In this document: positions 13,042 to 24,059 of the stretch, piece after piece
How positions within the stretch are numbered: position 1 is the first letter of the stretch
Layout of the letters: the number at the start of each line of letters is the position of its first letter
NCBI GenBank assembly: GCA_028015205.1
Contig: CM051512.1
Span: 10,848,255 to 10,912,254, forward strand
Reading direction: 5' to 3'
DNA from: Mytilisepta virgata
Taxonomy: Eukaryota; Mollusca; Bivalvia; Mytilida; Mytilidae
Length of the DNA: 64,000 nucleotides
The notes under the pieces: model-generated
Databases searched by the model: none
Told to the model about the DNA's origin: nothing
Seen by the model: the letters and a program-made list of their open reading frames with translations, nothing else
Translations under genes and position numbers: made by a program

Positions 13042-13451
13042 AAAATAACAATCCAAAGATACTAATATTAGATACAGTAAATTTATACTATGCTGTATTC
13101 GACGCATTTCAAGGAGTTACCTCTCATCAGCAGCATTAAAACCGAAACATTTGGAAGACCAAAAACCAAACTTATATTAAACAAGAAGTACTCAACCAAA
13201 AATACCGAAATAGGAAGTCAAATTTCAGCTAAGGAGATCTACCATGTGCAATACAAGGAATGAACCCTTAGTATTTCTATTATTTTTGAATTTTGCTAAA
13301 TACTGGTAATTTCTGTAACAAATCAAAATGAATAATCATGTCAGACAAGTCTGACGACTGGGTTGGCGAATACCCTCGGGGACCTAGGGTCCACCAGCAG
13401 AGGCATCATCCCAGGAGTTTCAAAATAACAATCCAAAGATACTAGTATTAG
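13042..13451. mobile_element. ~350-bp insertion flanked by 30-bp direct repeats
   Basis: Direct repeats beginning AAAATAACAATCCAAAGATA lie at 13042-13071 and 13422-13451 with one mismatch. Between them are the second hammerhead-like repeat (13101-13200) and, near 13335-13420, a segment whose reverse strand I recall as a common mussel repeat (GCTGGTGGACC..CCCCGAGGGTATT). A long target duplication from a retro-type insertion, or a tandem duplication with an internal insertion, would both explain the layout. Confidence 0.5.
13101..13200 (-). repeat. Dispersed repeat copy 2 with hammerhead-like core
   Basis: Second copy of the 1-103 repeat. On the minus strand it reads AATGCTG, CTGATGA, GAGG-TAACT-CCTT, GAAA, TGCGTC. 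The stem II arms pair (one G-U, one A-U, two G-C). A CAGCAT sequence after the GTC can pair with ATGCTG before the core, but with an offset, so this is not a textbook hammerhead. Confidence 0.45.
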
Positions 13452-14282
13452 TTCCAGTAGGTCAATTGATTACATACAAACAGATTTTTCAATGAATTTT
13501 CCCATAGTGACCTAGCTACGTTAAACAAAGATCGGCTGTGCCGGCCATCTTGGTTTACAGTCCAGGTCATTGGACGCATTTCTAAAAGGGAACCTCCTAA
13601 GTACCATTGCTGCGAAGTCTAAAATTCACATTGTCCAAAAATTGGAGTGCCAAAATCCAAAAAACTAAAGATAAATTTGGTATTACCTTATACTATTTCA
13701 AAAGTGGAGAACTGGAAAATCTTCAACTCATTTTTATAGTTCGTTGTCTACCCTCGCTCTGCTGCGTTCCACTTGGGAAAGATTTGTAATTTAACAAGCT
13801 CCCAAGAGCTTAATATTGACTTGTACAGCTAAATTATAGAATCCTGAACCCAAATATATATGGTTGCTTGAGCTTTTTCACCTGTTGCTATGGATAGTTT
13901 CAATGGCATTGACTCTTGACCTTTCTTTTTGACTTGTACAGGTAAATTATAGGGTTCTGAATCTAAATTGTGCCAGGGACTTTTTGAATGACCTTGACTC
14001 TTGACCCTCCATTTTACTTGTACAGCTACCATATAATTTATTTCAAGTTATATGGTCTTAACATCTATGACAATGTCAGACCATTATTTTTACTGATAAT
14101 TACTAATCTTTCAAGGGCAAAATCTCCTTTAAGGGGTCAATTGACAGTTTTGGTCATGTTGACTTGTTTGCTGTTAACAGTTTGTCTTTATCTAATAATT
14201 TTCAAGTGAATAACCTAACACTGCAAAATTTCCTTAAAAAGTACAATTCAAGGGCAAAACAAGAGGCTGTCGAATGACAGCA

Positions 14283-14894
14283 AACCGGATTTTCCTGCAT
14301 GGAAATGATGTTTGCAAATCTGGATTCCCAAACAGGATGAAGGAAAGAAATATAACTGAATTTTTGTAGGGTTTTGTAGGGTTCAGAAATGGAAAGGCAA
14401 AAATCAATCTTGACCTCCTATTTATAGTAAGTGACAAATATTGGAATTTTTGAGACTTGAACTGCCTTTTTTCAATTTTTTAGAACCATAACTCCTGAAC
14501 GGTGAAAGTGAAAATCGTCAATATCGGAACGGTGAAAGTGGAAATCGTCAATATCGAACTTGACCTCCATTTTGTCATCAGTAACAACATATTAAAATTT
14601 GAAAAGCTTTGGTTGAACAGTTCATAAGTTATCACACGGACACCACTGGAAAAGCCATTTTTCAATCTTTCAAGAACCATAACTCTTGAACGGTGAAAGT
14701 AAAAATCGTCAATATCGAACTTGACCTCCATTTTGTCATCAGTAACAACATATTAAAATTTGAAAAGCTTTGGTTGAACAGTTCATATGTTATTGCACGG
14801 ACACTGTTTGGCAGCCGCCCGTCCTCCCGTCCGCCCGGCCGCCCGCCGTACATCACCAATTTAATAATTGATATTTTCCTATGAAAATCCGGTT
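14283..14894. mobile_element. Inverted-repeat element with AACCGGATTTTC ends
   Basis: AACCGGATTTTC at 14283-14294 is exactly inverted as GAAAATCCGGTT at 14883-14894. Inside are two ~180-bp units with GGTGAAAGT...AATCGTCAATATCG and CTTGACCTCCATTTTGTCAT, and a C-rich (CCGCCCGT)-like tract at 14813-14848. No transposase is visible, so it is a non-autonomous miniature element. Target duplication was not evident. Confidence 0.6.
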
Positions 14895-15119
14895 AAAAAC
14901 CAACAAAGGGTTGACTGATTTGTCTTAAAATTTCATGGCTGGTAGATCTTGACCTGATGAAACTTTTTACCACTGTCAGTTTTGCTCTAAATGCTTCAGT
15001 TTTTGAAATATAAGACAACAAGAGTAGACACACTACATTTCTCGCCTGGTATGCACATGGACACAGAATAATGATTATCTAATACCCGACTTTTGCAAGT
15101 CAAAGGAAAATGCATAAAA

Positions 15120-15760
15120 AGAAATTGAGGTCATGGTCAAAAGGCAGGTGTCATACCGACATGTATCCCCTAAGAACTATCTATTGACAAATTATGGTGG
15201 GTCTAGGTATTAAAGTTGCTGAGAAATGGACCTAATCTCGAAAATGTGACAAAGGTCACTCAAGCATGCAATTGAGGTCAAAGTCCAGAGACTGGGGTCA
15301 GACTTGCATGTACCCATTAAGAACTATCTATAGACCAAACACGGATAGGTCTAGATATTAGTTGCTGAAAAAGGACTTAATCAAGAAATTTGGATGAAAG
15401 TCACTCAACCATTAAATTGAGGTCAAGGTCCAGAGACAAGTGTCAGATTGGCATGTACCCACCAAGAACTATCAAGAGACTAAATACAGTGGGTCTAGGT
15501 ATTCTAGTTGCTGAGAAATGGACTTAACCATGAAAAAGTGACAAAGTCACTCAAAGATGAAATTGAGGTCAAGATCCCAAGCCATGTGTCAGACTGGCAT
15601 GTACCCACCAAGAACTATCTGTAGACCAAATATGGTTGGACTAGGTATTACAGTTTCTGAGAAATGGACTTAATCACGAAAAAGTGACAACGTCACTCAA
15701 ACATGAAATTGAGGTCAAGGTCCCAAGCCAGGTTTCAGACTGACATGTACTTTAAAATGT
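15120..15760. repeat. ~148-bp tandem repeat, about four units
   Basis: Units carry AATTGAGGTCAAGGTC, CATGTACCCACCAAGAACTA and GAGAAATGGACTTAATCA. They diverge by many substitutions, so this is an old array. No gene. Confidence 0.7.
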
Positions 15761-15789
15761 GGAGAAAAAATATTCAAAAGCCTGTATCG

Positions 15790-16740
15790 CTCACCTAGCT
15801 CAAATAAGCCAACATAATTCTGAAAGGGCATTACTCAAGGACCTTTTCATCATAGCTTGGTCTCAACTGAGTTAGCAGTTTCAGATAAGATTTTTAATTT
15901 ATTTTTTGCTGAATTTTCTATATTTAGTAAGATCAGCCATCTTGGTTGGCAAGTGGGGTAGTCAGACAATTCTGAAAGAGGACCACCCAAGGACCATCCC
16001 TGCAAAGTAAAAACCATTCCATCCAATTCTGGTCCCATAGGCCAAGCAGTTTCAGAGGAGAAGATTTTTAAAACATTTTTCCCATTGGGTCCTATGTTAA
16101 AACTATGTCGGCTGATGTCTGATACCTTGGTTGGTGGGAGTTCATCGGCCACAATTTTGAAAGGGAACCACCTAAGGACCATTCCAACAAAGCTTGGTCC
16201 CCATTGGCCAAGCAGTTTCATAGGAGACTTTTAAAACATTTTCCCCATAGGGTCCTATGTTAAAAACATATGGCTGATGTTGGCCGCCTTGGTTGGCAGG
16301 TGGAGTTATCAGATATAATTCTGAAAGAAGACTTCCTAAGGACCATTCCACCAAAATTTGGTCCCATTAGGCCAAGCAGTTTCAGAGAAGATTTTAAAAA
16401 TATTTTTCAATAGGGTCCTATGTTAAAACTATGTCGGCTGATGTCGGCTGCCCTGGTTGGCGAGTGGGGTCATCAGACACAATTCTTTAAGGGGGCCACT
16501 TAAGGACCATTCCATCAATATTTGGTCCCAATTGGCCGACTAGTTTCAGAGGAGAAGATTTTTAAAACATTTTTCCCATAGGGTCCTATGTTAAAACTAT
16601 GTCGGCTGATGTCAGCCGGCTTGGTTGGTGGGTGGGGTCATTGGACACAATTCTGAAAGGGGACCACCTAAGGACCATTCTAACAAAGTTTCGTCCCAAC
16701 TGGCCCAGCAGTGTCAGAGAAGAAGAAAAAGCAGAAAGTT
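15790..16740. repeat. ~175-bp tandem repeat of the dispersed family
   Basis: About five units with TTTCAGAGGAGAAGATTTTT, CCATAGGGTCCTATGTTAAA and AAGGACCATTCCA. These are the internal units of copy A in a different subfamily (TATGTCGGCTGATG in place of AAGTTCGGCTGTGG). Open frames across them are spurious. Confidence 0.7.
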
Positions 16741-16744
16741 GACA

Positions 16745-17690
16745 CAGTTTCCCAAAGTCTAAAAAGGCATGGGATGAGTACTTTTATTATAGTGCCCTAA
16801 ACCTGCATTTTAAATTTGATTTTTATGCATATTTTCCGAAAACAATAAAACAATAACAGTGAGTTTTGTCACAGTTATAGTTTTAACGTGGTACTTTAGA
16901 AAAATGCCTTTTTTACATAAAAACCACAATTTTACTCTTGACTTTTGAATGCTTACTATAATATATGTGTAATTATCTTATGATTACTTGTGAAATACAT
17001 TTTTAATTTGATACTGACCATGTTATACGATCATAACTTGGAATAAATAGATTTCAAAAAATAATAGGAAGTTTTGTATATTTTCCATCGAGTTCTACCT
17101 TCGTATGTCGATATGTGCCGCTACTTTAAAAAAAAAAATTGAACACTTACCCTTTCAAGAACTTTTTAAATTGTTCTTCCCACATGCCTATATGGGGTCG
17201 GCGGCAGATATGAGCAGAATGAAGTACCATTGTCTTGGAGGGCAATTTTATTTAAAAAATGTCTCGAATGATTGGTTATTTAAAAATCTTTAGAGTAACA
17301 ATGATAAAAAATTCTCAAACATACATGTCATCTGACAGTTCTAATGGATTATCTTCATTTATTATATATTACTCTAACACTGCTTTAGTTTAAAAATTAT
17401 CTTAGGACCGTTATGCCATAGGGGATATAAATGATTTATTGGATTCTCAATTAACACATTTCGACTTCAGTCCTTTAAAGGATTTAAATAAGACCAGATA
17501 TTTATCACGGCAAATCCTTGTTAAAAATATATTAAAGCATCAAAAGACTTTCGGTGGCAAATACCTAGAAGCATACCATGTGTACTTTGCTTGTAGTAAG
17601 AAGATATCGCGGGTGGAGCTAGTTTTTCGGCTTAAGTCGGAACAGTTCTTTAAAAATGAAATTACAGTACAGACCCTGGTGAAAATTTGC
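16745..17690. other. Intergenic, no gene recognised
   Basis: AT-rich. A short plus-strand frame from 17439 enters the tandem repeat at 17690 and reads through it. Its unique part (DSQLTHFDFSPLKDLNKTR and on) has no family I recognise and no supporting context. Confidence 0.4.
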
Positions 17691-17990
17691 ATTGGAATTC
17701 CATTGGGATTCCAGTGGAATCCCAGTGAAAATTCCACTGTATTCCACCAGGCAATTTGGTCTGGAATCCCACTCGTATTTCAGTGGAATTCCAGTGGAAT
17801 CTTAATCATATTCCAATGGAATCCCATCGAAGTTAACTAGCGGAATCCTGATGAATCCCATTGGAAGTTCAGTGGGATTCCATTGGAATTTCAGTGGGAT
17901 TCCAGACCAAATTGCCCAGTGGAATCCCAATGATATTCCACTGGAAGTCCAATGAAATTTCACTGGAATCCTAATCCCATTGAAATTCCC
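17690..17990. repeat. Dense array of ATTCCASTGGAAT dyads
   Basis: The short dyad ATTCCACTGGAAT or ATTCCAGTGGAAT and near variants recur every 15-20 bp, mixed with CATTGGAATTCC forms. Each unit is itself palindromic, so the array can fold in many ways. A second smaller array at 18207-18275 lies across about 215 bp of AT-rich DNA. Confidence 0.75.
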
Positions 17991-18206
17991 TTTGCCAAAT
18001 GAATTTTACCAGTGTCATTCATGGAGTATATGTCTTTTTTAAATATGTAAAGCAAGGTATACCTAAATTGATATTAAAACTGATAATTATCAGTGGAAAA
18101 TTTTGCACTTTGAAATGAACAAAACAAAACAAACTTGCAACAGATGTAAAACAATCTATTATCTAAATGAAGAATTATTTATAACTCCATAATATCTGAC
18201 ATTCTA

Positions 18207-18275
18207 ATTCTACCAGTGGAATCCCACTGAATCCCGCTGGGATTCCACTGGGATTCCATTGACATTTTCATTGGG
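18207..18275. repeat. Second ATTCCASTGGAAT dyad array
   Basis: Same motif as 17690-17990. The two arrays bracket an AT-rich segment and may be the ends of one foldback-type element. Confidence 0.65.
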
Positions 18276-18484
18276 GGAGGACCACGTGGTATAAAGATAT
18301 GCATAAGCGATCTATGATAATTCAAGTTGTTCAATACAATACAGCATAAATATGACTGTTAATTTTACTAGAAACCAAATGTGCAGATTATACGTAACCA
18401 AGTCCCATATTATGTCGATTATACCCGGCTTCTTAGTATTAAGAGTATATACATGTAACCATGTAACATTCATTAATTAAGAAT

Positions 18485-18633
18485 TGAATGCATCTTTTTG
18501 TAGCTTCATTGGCATGTAAAAGTGTGGACCGAAGCACATTTTGTATGAAGCGCGGAAGCGCTTCATACAAAAAATCACAGTGCCTTCGGTCCACACTTTG
18601 ACATGCACATGAAGCTACAAAAAGATGCATTCA
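18485..18633. repeat. 149-bp near-perfect long hairpin
   Basis: The left arm from TGAATGCATCTTTTTG pairs with the right arm ending CAAAAAGATGCATTCA. The apex is TATGAAGCGC-GGAA-GCGCTTCATA with a 4-nt loop at 18554-18557. Arms are about 70 bp with a few mismatches and small bulges. No gene lies inside. It could be a palindromic miniature transposon, a cruciform-forming site, or the precursor of a hairpin small RNA. Confidence 0.85.
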
Positions 18634-19541
18634 GTTTTTATAATTACATTTTAGTGCAAAAATACTTTAATCTGATAATATTAAGTAATGCATGCGGTAA
18701 TAATCAATTTCGCTCAATAATATGTAATTGATTACTACACAGGTGTCTCGTGCTGCTGATTTTCATTTAGACATAAAAGACAGCTTGTTAACTACATGTC
18801 GCGATGTTATTGGTTAAGAAGCATGTTATTACGTCACAATGCAATTATTATATTTTTAAATAATAAACTGTTATCACAGAGATATGTCTCGCCTTTTTGT
18901 AATTTTGATTATGCAAATGTTGAAATCATAATAGCAATACCTTAACATCTTACACAAGTTATGCAAATATTCAAAGTCAGTGAACCATGACTGAGTTACA
19001 TGGTTAAACAATCTCCATTTAAATGAGATGTGTGAATGCTAATACAACTGGATACCAAATACCATTGACTTATTATAAGTCGTTCCCAAACCTAAATACA
19101 AAAATTTTGTGGGAAAAATTTGGTTGATTATATAGGGAATCACTGATGCGTGACTGGAGTGGGCCCCCCTTAGGTCAGTCAGCGCCCCCCCCCCCCCCCC
19201 CCCCCTTACAAAAAGTTATGGATCCGCCACTGATAGCAATACTTTAACATGTAAGTTATGCAAATATTCAGTCAATGAATATGCACGAATTAGCATATGT
19301 GTAGCTTTTCAACCCAACCTCATCATGGCAAGACAAAAATCTTTTTGCTTGGCTTTGTGTCCAATAAAATATAATTTTATTTGTTTACTTATAGTTACTT
19401 ATAGTTGATTTCCAGTACAGGATCCCTCAAGGTTCCTCTTCACCAGACTCATAATATATGTAAAGTAAGCAAACCATTCAAAGTCAATAGACCATGACTG
19501 AGGGGGTGGAGCCAAATAATCTCCATGGCAATGAGATGTGG

Positions 19542-20290
19542 CAGTGATATTGTTAGCCTCAAATTACCGCCGATATTCGGCTTTTTCCCCTAGAGAAAAT
19601 TCCCAATTACAAAATAAAATGGCTTAAAATTCCTCCCAATAAGTTGTACATTTTTCCCAAACAGTGATGGCATCGGTAGTAATGATACGTAAATTTCGTA
19701 TCCATGTTATTATTTTGATATAATAAAAGCGTTTTTGAGATCAGGGATTCTGATTCGAATCATCGCGGTGTTTGTAACACACGTGGTTTTCAATGTATTA
19801 TATACCGTCATTGTATCCGTTTCTTTCCCCTCCCCCAAATGTTCCTTTCCGGTTAAAATGTCTTACAATTCTAAATATTACATTAAAAAACTCCGCAAAA
19901 AAGACAGCAAAGGTCTACAAAAGATTGGAGATGTGTTTAAACAAATGAATAAAGTTATTAAAGTCAATGATGAATCATCTACAATCGAATCGGAAGTCCA
20001 ACAAGCTATAGAATACATAATAAAAGAAGTTTGTAATGAAACAAATGACAGTAATGTTGACAATAATCAGTCTACAATTAAGAAAGTTTCTGCACCCATA
20101 GCTCTCTCTGAGACTGCAACAGAACTGTTATGACTTGCCTTATCAATTATATAAAGCTCAGTCTTGTCTTCAAATGCAACTTTTAGTACAATTAATTCTT
20201 ATTCAAAATTTCCCAATTTCCCCAAAAAACGATGCATTTTCCCAAAAAAAAGGGTAGAGGTAGTTTTGAAAATAGACAACAATATCACTG
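19542..20290. mobile_element. 749-bp inverted-repeat transposon with 5-bp target duplication
   Basis: The ends are CAGTGATATTGTT (19542-19554) and its exact inverse ending at 20290. The flanks carry TGTGG on both sides (19537-19541 and 20291-20295). A nearby undisrupted relative of the flanking unit (about 20440-20475) shows the uninterrupted site, supporting the boundaries. CAGTG ends recall hAT-like elements, but the apparent 5-bp duplication is not the usual 8 bp, so the superfamily is left open. It carries a short ORF but no transposase. Confidence 0.8.
19858..20133 (+). CDS. 91-aa basic protein encoded inside the 749-bp transposon
   Basis: I take the ATG at 19858 (context AAAATGT) because the upstream 41 codons are hydrophobic and unlike the rest. 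The protein starts MSYNSKYYIKKLRKKDSKG, has a Lys-rich helix-like N-terminal third (KIGDVFKQMNK), then an acidic middle and Ser/Thr-rich tail, ending ETATELL before TGA. No domain recognised. An N-terminal fragment of a transposase exon is possible, since deletion derivatives often keep the first exon. The frame could also be chance. Confidence 0.35.
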   Translation: MSYNSKYYIKKLRKKDSKGLQKIGDVFKQMNKVIKVNDESSTIESEVQQAIEYIIKEVCNETNDSNVDNNQSTIKKVSAPIALSETATELL

Positions 20291-20295
20291 TGTGG

Positions 20296-20545
20296 CAATG
20301 ATAATACATCTGCATACCAATTATTATTGACCTACCACTAGTGGATCCCCATAAACTGACCTAATCACAAACTAATACATGTAAAGTAAGCAAACCATTC
20401 AAAGTCAATAAACCATGACTCAGGGGGTGGAGCCAAATAATCTCCATGGCAATGAGATGTAGCAATGGTAATACATCTGCATACCAATTATCATTGACCT
20501 ACCACTAGTGGATCCCCATAAAACTGAGCTAATCACAAACTAATA
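20296..20545. repeat. ~150-bp tandem duplication around the transposon
   Basis: The unit with CATGACTGAGGGGGTGGAGCC, CTCCATGGCAATGAGATGT and CCTACCACTAGTGGATCCCC occurs at about 19430-19540 plus 20291-20380 (split by the transposon) and again at 20380-20535. Confidence 0.7.
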
Positions 20546-20829
20546 CATTGTTGACGCCATCGCCGCAGCATACCTATGTCTCGCCTTTTGACTTCGTCAA
20601 GGCGAGACAAAAATCGAGGTCTTCCGTTTCCGTATTCCGTTCCGTTCCGTTTCCGCCTTTTAGTAACACCCGTAAAGAACCTCCCATAGATGTTTACTGT
20701 CAAGTTTCGTTCCATTTGGCCAAGCGACTTCAGAGGAAAAGATTGTTTTATATCAGCCAATCAAATAAAAATGTGGGAGTCTTCCAAGGAAGACATGTGT
20801 CGCCTGCGGACATCAATTTTTAAGAAAGA

Positions 20830-22465
20830 TATTTAAATTTTCTAAAAAGGAAATATATTTGCACACCTTTGCATTAAGGTTAATGGACAGAGAAAGTTTC
20901 ATCAAATTTCTTTGAGTGGTTATGGAGTAGTTGAGGATAGAAGTTTTGACCCACCCCCTTTTTTTTTCCAAAATGTAAATTTTTACAAAAATTTTCTAAA
21001 AATGAAATATATATGCACATCTGTGCATTAAGGTTAATGCACAGAGAAAGTTTCATCAAATTCCTTTGAGTGGTTATGGAGTAGTTGATGATAGAAGTTT
21101 TGACCCCCCCCCCCCACTTTTTCAAATGAATTTGATGAAACTATCTCTGTGCATTAACCTTAATGCACAGGTGTGCATATATATTTCATTTTTAGAAAAT
21201 TTTTGTAAAAAATTACATTTTGGAAAAAAAAAGGGGGTGGGTCAAAACTTTTTTTTTTCAATTTTTTTTGTATTAATTTATTATTACAAAAACTTAACTA
21301 TAACCACTGAAACATGAAAATAAGGTCAAGGTCTGATGACTCATGTCAGTTGGACATGTACACCTTACCATCCTTCCATACACCAAATATAGTAGACCTA
21401 TTGCATACAGTATTCAAAAAACAGCAAAACACTAAAACTTAACTATAACCACTGAACCATGAAAATGAGGTCAAGGTTAGATGACACCTGCCAGTTGGAC
21501 ATGTACACCTTACAATCCTTCCATACACCAAATATAGCAGACCAAATATAGTAGTATTTGAATAACAGGCCAAAACACAAAAACTTAACTATAACCACTG
21601 AACCATGAAATTGAGGTCAAGGTCAGATGACACCTGCCAGTTAGACATGTACACCTTAGAATCCTTCCATACACCAAATATACTAGACCTATTGCTTATA
21701 GTATCTGAGATATGGACTTGACCACCAAAACTTAACCTTGTTCAATGATTCGTGAAATGGGGGCGAGGTCAATTGAAAACTGTCTGACGGGGATGAGGAC
21801 CTTGCAAGGTACGCACATACCAAATATAGTTATCCTATTACTAATAATAAGAGAGAAATTAACATTACAAAAAATCTTAACTTTTTTTTCAAGTAGTCAT
21901 TGAACCATGAAAATGAGGCCAAGGACAATGTACGTATGACAGTCGGAAACTTCATAACATAAGGCATCTATATACAAAGTATAAAGCATCCAGGTCTTCC
22001 ACCTTCTAAAATATAAAGCTTTTAAGAAGTTAGTTAACGCCGCTGCCGCCGCCGCCGGATCACTATCCCTATGTCGAGCTTTCTGCGACTAAAGTCGCAG
22101 GCTCCACAAAAAATTGAAAATTTCTAAAAATGAAATATATATACACACCTGTGCATTAAGGTATTATTTACAAAAAAAAATTGAAAATTTCTAAAAATGA
22201 AATATATATGCACACCTGTGCATTAAGGTTAATGCACAGAGATTTAGTTTCATCAAATTCCTTTGAGCGGTTATGGAGTAGTTGAGGATAGACTTTTTGA
22301 CCCCCCCCCCCCCCCTTTTTCAAAAATGTAAATTTTTACCAAAAAAATGTAAAATTTTCTAAAAATGAAGTATATATGCATACCTGTGCATTAAGGTTAA
22401 TGCGAAGAGAAAGTTTCATCAAATTCCTTTGTGCGGTTTAAGAGTAGTTGAGGATAGAAGAAAAG
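20830..22465. repeat. Foldback and tandem repeat cluster with TGTGCATTAA dyads
   Basis: A unit containing TGTGCATTAAGGTTAATGCA (a near-palindrome), GTTTCATCAAATTCCTTTGA and a poly-C tract recurs near 20870, 21020, 22150 and 22390. At 21125-21245 it is present in inverse orientation, so 20985-21250 forms a foldback centred near 21115. Between 21300 and 22030 lie four ~120-bp units with AACCATGAAAATGAGGTCAA. No gene. Confidence 0.7.
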
Positions 22466-22879
22466 TGTGATGACGCAAGACAATGCAAGACGACAGATAG
22501 TGATCCCTATGTGTCGACCATGCGTTCCGTATTTGTAGTCCGAAGGACAAAATGAGGATACTTTGTACAGAACATCCCATAGATGCTTCCTGTCAGGTTT
22601 TATTCCAATTGGCCAAGCAGTTCCAGAGAATTTTTTTTTTCAATCAACCAATGAGAAACAAGAATTGCCCATGACGGCCATGTTTGTTGCCCGATCTGGA
22701 CGAAATGAGGAAACTTTGTAAACAACCTCCCATATATGCTTCCTCTCAAGTTTAGTTCCATTTGGCCAAGCGATTTCAGAGGATAAAATTTTTGAAAACT
22801 CAGCCATTCAGAAACAACAATTGCCCATGGCGGCCATGTCTGTTCCCCGATTAAGACGAAATGAGCATGAAACTTTATA

Positions 22880-23562
22880 CAGGGTTCATACACATTTTTT
22901 ACCACAAAATTCAAGGACATTTCAAGGACTTTAAAGGACCAATTTCCAAATTTTCAAGGATCAGAAATCAACTGATATCAGATATGGACAATTTAAATCC
23001 ATATGGTTATGACCTATATGTAATTGTAAGAGAGCAATACATCCGAGAATTTACATTTCCCAGGCATGTCATCAACGTTCTTTCGAACTACTTTCAGTTT
23101 TGGTTTGCTCACTGTGACTAAAATTCATCGGCAAAATACATTTAATCAAGTAAATGAAAGATCTTTTATTAGTTAAAGTTAATTTAAGTTACCAAAAAAT
23201 TAATCTTGATCGTTTAATTACTAAAATTTTTACGCAAAGTCAGATTTATTTCTTGACTGTATCACAGAAATTACTACGCACCAGTTTCACAGAAAAGTAG
23301 CTATTTTTAGAAAAGGGAAAATACGCGAAACCTATATAAAGTCTTGACAAAAATACCGATAAACGCGAGACCGAGTGATCTGAAAATGAGTAGAAAACAC
23401 TTTTATGACAGAAAATTTAACCAATTTTTTTAATTCTTCAAAAACACAGTCTTTCAAGGAGTTTCAAGGACCTCCTTTGAATTTCAAGTACTTTCAAGGC
23501 CTTAATTTCCAATTTTCAATTTCAAGTACTTTCCAGGTTTTCAAGCACCCGTACGAACCCTG
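22880..23562. mobile_element. 683-bp hAT-like miniature transposon
   Basis: The left end is CAGGGTTCATAC and the right end is GTACGAACCCTG. Both ends carry subterminal TTTCAAGGAC repeats in inverse orientation. TTTATA flanks both sides (22874-22879 and 23563-23568), a likely target duplication. CAGGG ends with subterminal repeats are typical of hAT-type miniature elements. It interrupts a member of the dispersed family that ends CCAGGTGAGCTAATAA at 23710. Confidence 0.75.
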
Positions 23563-24059
23563 TTTATAAAGGACTTTACATAGATGATTGCTGCCAAGTT
23601 GAATTTCATTTGGCCCAGTGGTTTCAGAGGAGAAGATTAAAATGTGAAAAGTTAATGTACGGACGCCAAGTGATGACAAAAGATCACATGGCCTTTGGCC
23701 AGGTGAGCTAATAACACTGATATTAATGTGTGCATCATAAATTCAGATTACGCACATTGTGTATTGTATATCATAACCATGTGTTTGGTTTTCTTTCAGG
23801 GATTTCCAACTAAACATGTATGCCATGTATTTACTAGAAATTGTCACAACGTTTTATTCAGTACAAATAAATTAAACCTTGTATTTTTGTTTTAATTTTC
23901 TTACTGTTTAAATGACAGAAATCCTACAAACAGCTAGCTGGCTGATGTTTTATACCTGCCTACAAGCCACTGATTTCTGAATATTTTTTTCATTACTTTT
24001 TTGTCATTGATTGTGAAATTTACCAGAAATCTACGATTACATAGTTCCCTTGTTCTCCA

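Larger units (their letters stand above)
12757..13660. repeat. Dispersed element, copy D, interrupted
   Basis: Starts CTAGAGGCTCTCAAGAGCC like copy A and has the same CCTATGTTAAACTAAG and GGCCATCTTG blocks. It is interrupted at 13072-13421 by another insertion, after which the family sequence resumes. Its right end is unclear. Confidence 0.55.

Noticed and set aside
14480..14859. Overlapping minus-strand frames with repeated MTKWRSSSILTI peptide
   Set aside because: They arise from the tandem units inside the AACCGGATTTTC-ended element.
15850..16354. Minus-strand frames of 60-123 aa with repeated Trp-Pro-Met-Gly peptides
   Set aside because: They run through the ~175-bp tandem units of the dispersed family and have no domain or splice context.
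20548..20823. 91-aa plus-strand frame with RSVPFPPFSNTRK
   Set aside because: Covers a dispersed repeat end (CTCGCC..GGCGAG hairpin and CCGTTCCGTTTCCG simple repeat) with no domain.
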